Shown here one piece after another: positions 22,564-33,902 of a DNA stretch of 64,000 nt (its first letter is position 1; each line of letters starts with the position of its first letter). The DNA is from Favolaschia claudopus. Taxonomy: Eukaryota > Basidiomycota > Agaricomycetes > Agaricales > Mycenaceae. The DNA lies in NCBI GenBank assembly GCA_037176885.1, contig JAWWNJ010000042.1:992001-1056000 (forward strand), in the 5' to 3' direction. Under the pieces are notes generated by a model that was given only the letters and a program-made list of their open reading frames with translations, searched no databases and had not been told where the DNA came from. A program made the translations under genes and the position numbers.

Positions 22564-25500
22564 ATGTCCAAGTCACAGAAAAAATTCAGAGTTCTTGATT
22601 TTCTCGACCTAGCTGCTGCAGAGGACTCGGACGGTGAAGAAGAAGATGAAGTGACAGAGGGTGCGTGTCCCATTCATGCTTGGCAGTATCTCATTCAACT
22701 TTGTCTAGATTTTAGTCGAGCGGTCTACATCGACGATGAGGAAGACACCTCGTCGACTGATCGTCCTCCACGATTTGTTGCTGATAAGCCGTACTCTATA
22801 GACTTGCATGAAGAGGCACGAAAGATAGAAGAGCGTTATAGAGCGAGACGTCCCGAAGCCACGCTTGATGACGAGCAAAAAAACGGCCCGTCGATTTTTC
22901 AGTGGGCGCACACGATGGAACGCGCCGCCGGTGACTCTAAAGTTCCTGTATGGATGGTAAAAGTATCGGTGGGTTCATTCAAACATATCCGTTCCTCAGC
23001 TTTTACATATTTGTGTCCTCAGCGAGGGCGCGAGTTTGACGTTGTCGGCACGATACTGAGAATATGCTCGACACACACCGCTGAAAACGTCCTATCAGCC
23101 ACGGCGCCCCCGTCCGCCCCGGGTGTCGTCTATATCGAATGCGACCACGAAGCCATTGTTCGCAATCTACAACAGAAGGTCGCCTTTATTCGCCGCGACA
23201 TCCCTCCCCGCCAGGTCCCTTCGACTGATTTTCGGTCCGCCATCGTCCCGAGTCCGGAGCATGCGATTGAGGATTCGACCTGGGTCCGCATTCGAAGAAA
23301 CAACGGCTATTTTGGCGATCTTGGCTGGGTGCAAACACGCGTTGAAGAGACCCCTTGGTATGCGGTTTATGTCGTTCCTCGGATGAAAGTGGAGGAGGTA
23401 CATGTCGTTCCTCGGATGAAAGTGGAGGAGGTACAAGGGGCAGGGGAGACCATGGACAGTGACTTGGAGCCTACAAGTGGGACGGAGCCCCAGGGCGAAC
23501 AAACGGGAGGAACGATCCTCCCTTTCGGTAAAAAACGCAAACGCTCACAACCTGCCGAGTGGCAGTCGACTTTTTTCGAGGACCACGTATCGGGCAAGCT
23601 CGACCCTTCCCACGTCTTCGAGTCTTCATCTGGCATGATCTTCCATTATGGCTTCATGATCCTTTCTCTACCTCGAGAGGATCTGACTTGGCACAATATC
23701 GTCCCCTCTTTCGATGAAGTCCAATCGTGGGCTTCCAGTCCGTTCTTTCTCGCTGCGGGACACACGCCAGGAAAGTTCGACAACCGCGATGAACCCCTGG
23801 TACACCAATTCGCCGCTTCGATGACAAAGGCTATCGAGACGGCGAACACTCGGGGAGGATTGCAGGTGGGGGATCAGGTCCGTGTCGTAGCAGACAATGA
23901 GCTAGCTTCTGTTGGGCTGGTTTTGGAGGTGGGCGCTGGAGACAGCATCCAGGTGCAGCTGTACGATGATGATGCTCCCCCGGTTGAAATTCCCGTTTCA
24001 CAGCTTGTACTGTATCACCGCGTTGGCGATTTCGTTCAAGTGATGATGGGACGGATGACTGGGATGCTTGGATGGATTACGGGGCTTGACTGGCCGGGAC
24101 GTCAGGTGGATGTCATGTATCACGCCTCCGTCACTTCAGAGCCTTTGCCATCCGAGAATATTGAAGATAACGAGCCCCAGGTATATCCCCGCGCTCGCCA
24201 TGACAAGAGCTCACTAATCCATGTTATCAGAGCGAGGCTCCTGCCCACGATGAAATTGCTGTCCTCGGCGAACAGGCCACTAAATTGCTAGACGAGACGA
24301 CCCCTGGTGTGTACAATTCCGGCCATTCCGAATTACCTGCTCGCTGAAACTTGGTCTGTACCAGGGAGTGCATCAGATGAGCTACTTCCCCCGGCTTTGC
24401 AGCGTCCTTCTTTCAAGCGGCCTCCACCGTTGCGTGGCCTAAAGCCTCCCCACCTCATGAAAGCGTACGATCCCAACGACGCGGCCGTTCCGAACCCTCA
24501 CGCGCGTGGTTTTAATCAATTTTAGTTCTAGTGTATCTGACGACAGTATTTTCAGTTTGTCCTTCCGTGGAGTCACATCCGTCCGAGAAGCGACACTTCC
24601 GCGCACAAGGCTTTTCAGGTTCTCGATGCTCCGACCCACAAAGTCTCAGTGCCCCGCGGTTTGCAAGACCCGTACAGGCACATAGAAGTAAAGGCGTTTC
24701 TGAAAAATATTGGCGCTTTCTTTGGGTCGATTACTACAACCAGCGCGGATGGGAGCTTTGTTTGGGTGAAGACTGAAGGCAGAGCCATTAACACTGTCGA
24801 AATGGTCCCTGTCGCGAACGTCTATGAGCGCCAGTGAGTCATTTGAAATGTCATTCCCTGATCTATCGTCTTCTTATCAGCGCATGTATAGTACCGGGTT
24901 GACGCTTGAAGATTATCGTGTCGCTCCTCCTGACGAGATTCGTGCGTTACGCAATCAGCAAGAGACTGCGCGTTTGGCTGGATCGGCTGGTACCACGTCG
25001 ACGGCGGAATTCCTTTCGGATGCTTTGCCGTTGGCGCAGGAAGCGTGGCCAGAGGTTTTGGCAACTCCGAGCTCGTCTTCGACTGCCACGGCGTCTTCCT
25101 CGGCGGTTCCTACGCTGTCCGCTCCTTCGAACATCGAGCCGGGGCGATGGATTCTCCATCCTAACTTGAGGGGGAAGTATCTCGATGTTATCATTCACGG
25201 AGCTACCAGTCCGCGAACGGTGGAGTACAACGGCAAGATTGGGGTGATTCAAGCCCTAGACGAAGTGAAACGAGCCATCAAAGGCTCAGCGAAAGTGCGC
25301 TTTGGGATGCTGTTGGCGACAGATCGCTTCATCCCGGTCGTCAATATTTTTCCTTTGACAACGAATGAATTTGAAGGTGCCGTTACGCGGGAGGCGGCAC
25401 GCTGTGTACTCGATCGTCTCGGCGTGTATGTGATTGTCATAGGGCCTGATGCAACAGGAGACATGTCGCTCATTGGACAGAACGGGTTCACCACGCATGA

Positions 25501-25585
25501 CCGGAAGGTAGCCATTAATTCGCGGGTGTACGATTTTCCTATCGATAGTATTTGCCGCTCAGACCCTGTACCCCGATATATCTAA
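22564..25585 (+). CDS. Gene C, Spt5-like NGN/KOW protein
   Basis: Spt5 is the conserved RNA polymerase II elongation factor. The start resembles its acidic N-terminus (FLDLAAAEDSDGEEEDE). An NGN-like domain follows after an intron at about 22971-23023: VWMVKVS joined to RGREFDVVGTILRI, then GVVYIECDHEAIVRNL. KOW-like Tudor folds follow: STWVRIRRNNGYFGDLGWV, LQVGDQVRVVADNELASV, and VGDFVQVMMGRMTGMLGW. Further exons lead to GRAINTVEMVPVAN and a C-terminal domain from about 24881 that is shared with gene D, ending CRSDPVPRYI. A perfect 33 bp tandem duplication (23370-23402 / 23403-23435) repeats VVPRMKVEEV. Two joints (near 24510-24556 and 24834-24880) do not keep the frame with canonical sites; a shorter product ending at 24525 is possible. 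It lacks the long C-terminal repeat region of genuine Spt5, so I read it as a derived, Spt5-like protein rather than the housekeeping factor. Confidence 0.7.
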
Positions 25586-25947
25586 CATACATGCAATACT
25601 CATAGTCTAGAAATTGCCATCGCCCGTCTTTGTTATTCGTACTCGTATTCATCGTTATAGCATTTGCTATTGATTGAGCGTTGATAATATCTCATTTTTC
25701 TGTTTGAATTCCACTTGCCGTTCATCGCCAGCAACGTGTGATAGGCCCTGAAGGTTTTCAACTCGTTCCACCGCCATTATAACGACAGGAAAAGAAATCG
25801 ACGGAAGACTAGTCTATTTCGGAATTTACCGTCCGGCTGAATTTTTGTCAAGGAAATCAGATCGTGATTGTTGGTAACGTGACTATTTTCCTCTTGATTC
25901 CTTACTGAATGAGCATTGTCGTAGTTTCTTGAAATTGCCTTGTCGTG
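25586..25947 (+). other. Intergenic, gene C to gene D
   Basis: About 360 bp of AT-richer spacer. I see no ORF, TATA box or repeat beyond short direct words. Confidence 0.4.
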
Positions 25948-27094
25948 ATGACTGATGCTTCTCAAGATTCGTTCTCTACGCCTCTGAAGGTAATCCAAAT
26001 CTCATGTGCTATGTTGTTCTCAATTCGTGCCCGCAGATTCGCACTACCGGTCCGAAGGTGTCTTCGATCTATCGTATTTTAGATATATCAGATACAGATT
26101 CAAGAGAGGATGAATGCGAAGAGGACTATGGTGCTGAGAGAGGTATAGCTACACGCTTCTTTGTCGTTGAAAAAACTCTCTTGTTCAATCTTTTCTCAAG
26201 GCACTATTCGATCTCCTCACTTTGATCCATTTGGAGACGAAGATTTCATTGATTCGCCTTTCCCCTCACGATTCGCGGCCTCGGTCGACAGTAGTCCAGT
26301 TTCTGTCAGGAATGAAGGCGGAGCACTTGATGTTGCAAGTGTACAAGCACACCGGTACGCAATCATCGGATAGTTGCAACAAAAGTTAACGTGAATGCAC
26401 TCCAAGATTGAGGTTTGGCGAGCATTTTCGTAGGCCGAACGAACCCCTCAAGGACCTCCGGACGCACGGAGACCGTGCACGCTTAACTGTTTCTGCACCC
26501 TCTTCTTACGCGTCAACCTCCTCACTGGGATCTCTGCGTGACACAGCTGCTGCATGGCCTTACCCCACGCCCGTGCACGCCCTTACAAATCCCTCTCCTT
26601 TTTGCTCTGTGGTACCACGTCGGACTTTGGCTCCCGACGCACCCTCCCCTGATTGGCTTCTCCAGCGGGCTCTACATGGGTGCTATTTAGATGTAGTTAT
26701 CAGCGGGGCGTCTGCGTCCGCCAGCCGTCCGTACAACGACAGAGTCGGCGTGATCCGAAGTCTGCCCGCCATCAAGCGCGGTCAAAGGGGTTCTGTGTTG
26801 GTACGGTTTGGACGTGACATCTGCACCGATAAATGGATTCCGGTCAAGAATGTTTTTCCTCTCCTCACGACGGAATTCGATGGTGTCATATCCCGCGCTC
26901 ATTCCAAGTCGATCTTTGACATACCGGGAGTGTCTGTAGTAATAATTGGTGGCGACGCGGACGGTGCCCAAGAATTCATTGGAAGGACCGGAATTACGAC
27001 ATCATATGGCATGGTGGATTTGCAGGATTCGCTTGTGTCATTTCCGATTGGTAGTGTATGTCGCTCGGATCCGAAGCCGAGGCGGGGCTCGTGA
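25948..27094 (+). CDS. Gene D, paralogue of the gene C C-terminal domain
   Basis: Starts MTDASQDSFSTPLK, with introns at about 25990-26036, 26143-26201 and 26356-26408 that all preserve the frame. The C-terminal 145 residues align with gene C without large gaps: YLDVVISGA vs YLDVIIHGA, RVGVIRSL vs KIGVIQAL, IPVKNVFPLLTTEFDGV vs IPVVNIFPLTTNEFEGA, and FPIGSVCRSDPKPR vs FPIDSICRSDPVPR. It lacks the NGN part and most KOW repeats. It directly follows gene C on the same strand, so tandem partial duplication is the simple explanation. Intact in my model. Confidence 0.75.
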
Positions 27095-27393
27095 GTCGAA
27101 TATTTACGGTGCTCATCTATGTTGCATAAATTCGGGTAATCGATGACATGACTGGATGACTCAGGGATCTGCAAGGGTCTTGTGCTTAACTATTTAAGAG
27201 AATCGAGGGCGGTTGTAAGAGCCTGTTTGAGATGGACTCCGATCTCAGTCTATTCAGTCAATCTTTTGTTGTTCCACCAGCGCCCCCCTCATCTCCGGGT
27301 ACATTGTAACTCAATTCTGGACTATTTTATCATAACCATTACCCAGCTCTTTCATTGTCGACATACGACGCGCAATGCAAGAATCCGGACGAT

Positions 27394-29506
27394 ATGGCCT
27401 ATCCTGCCGGTACGTTATCTTGTATACGACTTTTATTTGCGATAGAATGTTGACACTATATTCTAGGTACAGTGCTCGGTAGAGCTCTGCCGTTTGCTCC
27501 TGCATCTGCATTTCAGCCTTTGGGTTCAGAAGAGGAAGAGCGCCTCGGAAAGGAAGAACATTCTAATGAAGGTGGTAGAGAGGATGATATCGTAGGTTGG
27601 TGGAGCTCGTGTTCTCCTCCGCTTCGCAATTCGTCTGATCTGCGTCTAGGAACGTCAGGAGAGGACTTCGATCAAGTCCTGCCAGCCGATTTATCCTCGC
27701 ATTATTCGGCGTTCAGAGACTCTTTGAATGAAAGGGCCGACATCCTGGATAAAATTGCTGAGAACTTGTGGGGCGCTTACGCTTCATGTACGTGCCCCAG
27801 CCGCATTGTCGTTTTGATCGTTCGTACTCATTCGAATCCGCAGTATCACGGTTTGCGAAGCATGTGCCTACAGCTGGTAGGTTCAAGAGATTTGTTTGCA
27901 CCAGCGGCTAGCTACTGAAGGTTTTATTATCATCAGAGCCCAGTGAAGTGTTGGCGAATGCCGCGATTTATCTTCTTGGCGACATGGAAGAATATGGGGT
28001 GCCGACCGAGGACATGAGTAGGTGGTCGCTTTCTTCCCTACATGCAAAACGTCTCATCTGCGGCGATTGTAGGTGCGAAATCAGCGCATACCGTCGACGG
28101 TGCCGTGCGCTGCGAAGTCCAACTTACTCCTGGAGTTCATCAGCACAAGTTTACTTTGTTGACTACGAATCCTGCTCGTGCGTCCTTTGTGGTCCTCACC
28201 TATCTTGAGTTCTAATATTTTGTTTAGGGCTCGATCGTTTCACGGATGAGCTCAGAAAGCAAATAGTGTCAGCCTTCAAAGACGGCGACATCGACTTGGA
28301 GACGTTCAAGGCACGCTTATATGCTCCCATCCTACTTCCGCCTGAGGATATTGGAATCGTCCAGACTAGCCTGTGTGAGTGTTCTCATGTCTTTCTCTCT
28401 ATCTGCTCCCAAGTGGGTTTTTTTCTGATCGTTCATATAGCCATCGCCGGGAGTGACATGGACGATGAAGGTGACTACAATTACGCGGAGTGCACGAGCA
28501 TTGGAGATGGCGTCCTTGAAGAACAGCCTGAGGATTCCGTCACTGTTGATGGTCAGTCTCTTTCTTTGGTTTCCTTCAAATAACACTGGTGCTGAAAATG
28601 ATAGTTAAATCGTTCGTTGTAGATGCGCACTCGACTCGTGAATATGAACCGATGGAACTGCAATACTTTGATTCAGATTCTGTGTGGTGTAGCAACGCTG
28701 ACGAAGGCAAAGACCGTGAAGCCTCGATTGTATATCTCGGTATGAACCCTCGTTAATCTTACGGATCCAAATAGATTGTTGATTGAGCGCAGAGGACATT
28801 CAGCCCCGTGAAAATGAACCCGGTCTCCGTCTCAAAGGCTCGAGCGCGCCACAGAAGAAGAACTCCCGTGTAGGGCAAGAACGCAAGATCACCAGTTTCT
28901 TCTCCCGTCAGCCGCGACGGAAGTTAAAGGTCGCTCTCAACAGACATCTTCGCAAAGATGCCCGCCCTGCTCCTTTGACTGGTCCTGGAGGCGCTTCTAT
29001 TGCGTCTGAGACGAACTATAATCCACGGGTTCATCGACCCGAGGTTTTAGGTTTCGCGCCAAACCACTTGCCCCGCGTGCAGCGAGGTGGTCGATACTCT
29101 GCGGGAGAGCGTGCTGCTCGCGCTCACTCTCTGCGTGTCGAGGACGTGCATATCGGAGAAATCAAGAGCGCTCCATTGGTAGCACCTCGCTTGCAAGCTG
29201 ATAAATGTCCCGTATGTAAATTGCTTCTTTCTCATCCCGTGCGGCAAGTTTTTTTTGTTTCTCTCGAGGAGGACGGTATCTAACTATCTGTTTAGTTTGT
29301 CGTGTGAACACAACGCTTGTTATGCGTGCATTCGCGTGTACTTGGAGCAGAAGTGGGAGTGCCCTGTTTGCAGGGCGTTTTTGACGCAACCACCTATCCC
29401 GGATGTCGTGAGGGAGCAGGAGATCACCGATCAGTATGGCGATTGGGATCCTACTGCAGTGAATTTTAGTTGGGCGGGCTTGAAGTGGCCGGTCAAGCTT
29501 GATTAG
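27394..29506 (+). CDS. Gene E, RING-finger protein with PIP-like motif
   Basis: Likely E3 ubiquitin ligase. Start MAYPAGTVLGRALPFAP; at least eight exons join in frame. The final two encode a C3HC4 RING: KCPVCKLLLSHPVRQ, split by an intron from SCEHNACYACIRVYLEQKW and ECPVCRAF. About 120 residues earlier, EDIQPRENEP leads to RKITSFFSRQPRRK, which resembles a PCNA-interacting box (hydrophobic, two spacers, FF, then basic residues), though the canonical Gln is replaced. The middle is acidic with no other recognised domain. The RING at the extreme C-terminus followed by PDVVREQEITDQYGDWD is unusual but intact. Partners are not inferable beyond the motif. Confidence 0.75.
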
Positions 29507-29614
29507 TGTATACAGAATGTTGGTTATCTTTTGAAATTTGCGTACTAAATACCGTTTGTCGATTATATTACGTGTCTCTCAGCGTCGGTTTTTTTTTTCG
29601 ACAGAAAGTCGGGT

Positions 29615-29674
29615 AACTGATCAAGATAAGATTGTGGCGATATAAACTGATCAAGATAAGATTGTGGCGATATA
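29615..29674 (+). repeat. Two perfect 30 bp tandem units
   Basis: The unit runs AACTGATCAAGATAAGATTG and on to GTGGCGATATA, repeated head to tail. Each unit carries a GATAAG site. It lies between gene E and the TATA box (TATAAATA, about 29799) of gene F. Confidence 0.9.
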
Positions 29675-29864
29675 AACTGCGGCCAAGATACGCTGACATA
29701 GGCGTTATTAGTCAACATAATCGCCACCATCAAAACGCACGAAGATGTAATTTCTCTGGTGCGTATTTCTATGCCACGCTGTTCGTTGTCGTTGGGTATA
29801 AATACACTCAGGACTAGGACTCAACTACACCTCGTTTCTGCGACTACTTGGAACTGTACCTCAC

Positions 29865-30568
29865 ATGGCGCATTCTAATTCCCTTTTGGCTACTATTCAC
29901 CGGATTATTTCCTCCGTCACCCCTTCGACTAGCGGGAATGCATGGTCGTTTGCTCACACGGCGTTGTATCCTGTTCCGCACGTCGCGTCCCACGTCGAGG
30001 AGTATGCTGCCGATTTGATTCAGCGCAAGGTAAAAGCCCCATCGTCGTCCATATCTTCGAACTAAAGCCGATTTTCTTAGGGTTACTTGAAAAAGGTGGA
30101 CTGCGTGCTCTACGCGACAGACGAGCGCGTCCCCATTGTAGTCCCTGTTCCGTTTAATATCGGCGCAGACCTCGATGATGCGACGATCGATGATTTGTTC
30201 GTGCACGCGTATGTCGCTTACGCCGGCCTCGCAAATATCGTGGACATGAGTAAAGGCCGACGTACCGTCATCACCCATAACTTCGCTCCGTTGGACTACC
30301 CTTACACTATCTTCTACACCCCTCCGGGCGTCGCCGAGCCCAAGAATATGAGTCTCGCGACTAACAGAGGTAGAATCCCGTGGAAGGGTAACGTTCTCGT
30401 TGTCAAACACCATGCTTATCCGGAGACTCCGATGGACGTTACCAGGGAGGAAGTCACTCGTATCACGATTATGGTTAGAAGGTTGGAACGCCTGCCATAC
30501 TTCCTTCCTTCTTGTTCACTCAAATGTTGCGATAGGCAATTGGAAAACGGGTTCTTGAATTGACTTAG
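29865..30568 (+). CDS. Gene F, hypothetical protein
   Basis: Start MAHSNSLLATIHRIISSVT, 65 bp after a TATAAATA box. An intron at about 30030-30079 is followed by GYLKKVDCVLYATDERVPIV and an open frame. A second intron at about 30473-30534 (GTTAGA...GATAG) would give the end MAIGKRVLELT; without it the frame ends at 30563. Length is about 190-200 residues. No signal peptide, membrane segment or known motif. Aromatic/Pro-rich stretches (FAPLDYPYTIFYTPPG) suggest a compact globular protein. Unrecognised. Confidence 0.6.
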
Positions 30569-30884
30569 CGTGCCTTTGTGCCTCGGGCTCTCTGTATTAC
30601 TTTCCAACTATGAATTCTATTCCATGAATATGCATATTGCAATGTAAAAAGTCCAGTCCGCGAGAGCGTATTTACTTACGACAAGTTGGCAAGAGATAAT
30701 TGATTTGATAATTCTTACCTTCGCGAGATAAGACAAGGGAAGATTAGATACTGGACGTGTGCCGAGTCATTCTTGTTGAGCCCAGAGCCGGATGACCAGA
30801 ACACAAGACGGTGAGTTAATCTCTCCTTTGACGAGTCACAGAGACAACTCAATAATAGAACAGAAAACTTTAATACGAGAACAC

Positions 30885-31079
30885 AAGGCTGTGAGTTAAT
30901 TGCTCGCTTGCCGTTACTTCAAGAAAAGGCTGTGAGTTAATTGCTCGCTTGCCGTTACTTCAAGATAACTCGATCGTAGATTAGATAACTTCAGGTGCGG
31001 CGAGTCCGACACTACGGCTGTCTGAACTTGATCGTAGATTAGATAACTTCAGGTGCGGCGAGTCCGACACTACGGCTGA
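30885..31079 (+). repeat. Two different tandem duplications side by side
   Basis: A roughly 39 bp unit (AAGGCTGTGAGTTAATTGCT...) occurs at 30885-30923 and 30926-30964. Directly after, a 49 bp unit (GATCGTAGATTAGATAACTT...) occurs at 30972-31020 and 31030-31078, period 58. A weaker match to the first unit is at about 30808. The units contain GAGTTAA and GCGAGTCCGAC. No coding frame. Confidence 0.85.
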
Positions 31080-31208
31080 CTGCTAAGTTCACAAGTGAAT
31101 GCGCATTGCGCAAAACAAGAATCAGTGTTGTGATAAGAAGAGAAGCCATAATTGAATTCCTCAATTTCAGATACCAGAAGATAGTGAAAGCCATCGCTCC
31201 AACATCGC

Positions 31209-31660
31209 TCAGCTCTTGATCTGGACCTCGGATCCTTCTTTGATCATCTGAGCCGTAATTACGAATACTCTTTGATGGAAGCCCACCATTCGCTTTATTT
31301 CAACAGTCTTGGCACAGTGAAAAGAGCGCTTCCGATCGGCCGAGTAGATGACTGTAATGGGGCGAGTCAGTCGCTTAGTGCTGATTCTGGCGCTGTTTGA
31401 AGTCGCACGAAAACTGTAAGTCACTACTCTTTTGTACGAGCCAATGCTGATACTTTCGGATCTTTTGTTTTGTCAGGAACAGACACCGTTCAATCAGTTT
31501 GTCTAATCTGTCTTCGCCTTCTGCATTCTGATCATCTGAGGCGTGAATTGGGCGTGAATATGAAATTTCATAGGCGATGTACTCCATGACCTGAGGTCGG
31601 TTTGCAATTTTTTTCTGACATATTGTGGCGTCGCCCGATCGGCTGAGCAGATGACCCACA
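31209..31660. repeat. Diverged duplication in the gene F/G spacer
   Basis: Segments 31239-31360 and 31527-31655 share GATCATCTGAG(C/G)CGT(G)AATT, GGC(A/G) tracts and CGATCGGC(C/T)GAG(T/C)AGATGAC in the same order. Short frames on both strands do not agree between copies, so I take it as non-coding. Confidence 0.5.
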
Positions 31661-31913
31661 GGGTTCTCACTGTGAGCCTCGTGTCCATTAACAATAGCAT
31701 TTCGCCGATCAGTTTATCCTTTTTTAGACATGCAGTGACGCATATAAGCCGGTTATGTGATACCCGGTATCTATTTTGGGGTCAGGTACTCCAGGATCGA
31801 CGTTGTCGAATTCTTCGTTGGCAATTCTCGATGGATCGGTGGGGTTAAATGGCCTACCGAGGTTAAGGAAGGCGACGCAATCTGGGGTACGATTTGGATA
31901 TTGGATAAAGTCC

Positions 31914-32175
31914 CGAGTCATTCAATTGACAATTTGTGGCTGATTAGTGGTGACTCGATGTCTTCTATCGATAATTTCCTGCTGACAATTTGAATAGAAC
32001 CTCGCGGTAACTCGATGACGCCAGCTATGAATCGAGTCAACTTGGCGAATGACTGGTGAGATTTCTGAATACAGCTATTCAGGTAATATCGCTCTTCGTC
32101 GGATGTTTACCTACCAGACTATCTTGCTTGTTTCTTTTTTCCCTGTCCGCGCCGCTAATATATATATATATATAT
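31914..32175 (+). promoter_or_regulatory. Promoter of gene G with TGACTCG motifs and TA run
   Basis: CGAGTCA at 31914, TGACTCG at about 31951 and CGAGTCA at about 32031 precede a (TA)10-like run at 32156-32175, which can act as the TATA element. The ATG of gene G follows 33 bp later. Confidence 0.45.
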
Positions 32176-32207
32176 GGGAGGACATCCAAACCTCGAAAAC
32201 AACCTGC

Positions 32208-33504
32208 ATGTCTGGCAAAAAGCGAGGTCGTAAAGCCAAAAAGACTAAATCCGTTTCCAAGGAGCATTCGTCTTCCCATGCACTTGATTCTCCAAGCTCC
32301 GTGTCTCTTTCGCTCCCCCCTCCCAAACGCGTTCGCCATGAAACCGGCACGGTCACTTCCCCGTCTTTGGATCCCCAACCTGTTGTTCCGGGACCTTTCC
32401 TGACGGTCCTCAACATCTACGATCTGATGGAATCCATCTTGGAATTCAATAATTTCCGCGATATTTGGGCCCTTACTCAGACGTGCGTCGTAATCTTCGG
32501 CGCATATTCTTCCGCGCTGAATTCTGACTGCAGAAGCAAAGCTTTGCGTTATATGGCTCGCGCCGTCTATCGCACCCGCATCGATCGGCAAATTGGAATG
32601 TTTTTGTATGCCCCTGCGTTGGACAGTCGTGGACTGGACGATCTCATGAACCGTTTCTGGGATCTCATGACGCTATCCCATTCAGTCGTGCATGGCTCGC
32701 TTCTTCTGTACGTGGAGCGATGTGTTCATGTGGCTAAGGCTTGGAGACCCCCCAACTTGAATATCGCGGTTCCCTGCGGTGCTCTCATTCCCTGGATGCG
32801 GCTTTTGTGTGATCTGGGCGGCGGTAGTTTTCTCAGCTATAGGCAGCTAGATGTGAGCGCATTCGCTGGACCGCACATCGCCTGCCGGTGGGAAGTCGAA
32901 ATAGTTCCGGTGCGTCCTTTCGTCGTTTGGTTGCCACGGAAAATGACCCAGCGTCTAGGATATGTATATCATCCTGACACAAAGCCAAGGTCCCAACGTA
33001 GTGGAAGCTATAATACCGTCCCCGCACACTGCTAACATGCAGTTGTTGACTCGCGAGGTTTTGGTTATGTATTACGCTCAGAAGGCTTTGGATGATAGTA
33101 CGCTCGACAGCTGGTATCCTCCCACGATACAGGCCAGTCGCGATCTTGAGCGTCGCGGCATTCGTAAGTCTGTCGATAACAGCAGCTGGCTTTCCCCTTG
33201 CCGGTGGTCTTGTCCTGTTCTATGGAGGCATGTTTCACAGGAGAAGGGCACGCTTATCTTTCAACTTGAAGACGACTCGTCGGAGCTTGACCCCGTCATC
33301 GTCGCATGCAAACTCAAGTGGCGTCTTGGCGACACCTGCTACAATTCTGAATGCAAGAACTATGCTACTCATTATTATCCGTTTGCTCAAGTGGGTCTTC
33401 TTCGTCAGCTCGCAGTTCATCCATTTCTAACCAGTGGTGTACAGCGCTATCGCCGCCGCCATATTGTTTGTAACCTTTCTTTTCGATATTTATGGCTGTT
33501 CTGA
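32208..33504 (+). CDS. Gene G, F-box-like protein
   Basis: Start MSGKKRGRKAKKTKSVSKEH, a basic and probably nuclear N-terminus. Around residues 65-110 lies an F-box-like helix pattern: FLTVLNIYDLMESILEFNNF followed by RDIWALTQTCVVIFGAYS. F-box proteins link substrates to SCF ubiquitin ligases via Skp1. The rest is helical, unassigned. An intron at 32910-32958 (GTGCGT...TCTAG) joins VEIVP to DMYIILTQSQG in frame, and the second exon runs to 33504 with a CYNSECKNYATHYYPF segment; the last part may contain another intron. The F-box is weak, so the family call is moderate. Confidence 0.6.
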
Positions 33505-33743
33505 TATCCACACTCAGATACGCGAGGGTTGAATGTGCTCGGGAGTGATTCACTACTCGTTATCGCACATCCGAGCGAGGACTCGCCTTACCTTTATGTT
33601 GCTACGGTTCAACGATAAATCTTGATAGTATCGAAATAATGTATGACTTTTTTCATGAATGCATCGTGCAAAATCAAATTGCGACGAGTGACGGTTCACC
33701 ATGACCAGTTCTATCTCTTCGAAGATGACTCTTGCGAAGCCCG

Positions 33744-33869
33744 TCGAGTCATTGTAGGTATGCTGTTGGTATGCTGACGACAGCGAAAGAGTAGACCACG
33801 AGTGCCGAGTCCCGACTAACTTGACTTGACTCCGAGTCGGCTTCAATGTCCTTCGCTGTAGTATAAATG
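33744..33869 (+). promoter_or_regulatory. Promoter of the RNR small-subunit gene
   Basis: CGAGTCA at about 33744, TTGACTTGACTCCGAGTCGG around 33820-33840, and TATAAAT at about 33861, 41 bp before the ATG at 33903. The arrangement matches that of genes A and G. Confidence 0.5.
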
Positions 33870-33902
33870 AGCCTTGACACCCGTTTCCTGATATCCAAGC
33901 AC

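Noticed and set aside
32156..32175. TA run as a telomere- or origin-like element
   Set aside because: It lies exactly where a TATA element is expected for gene G and is too short for the alternatives.
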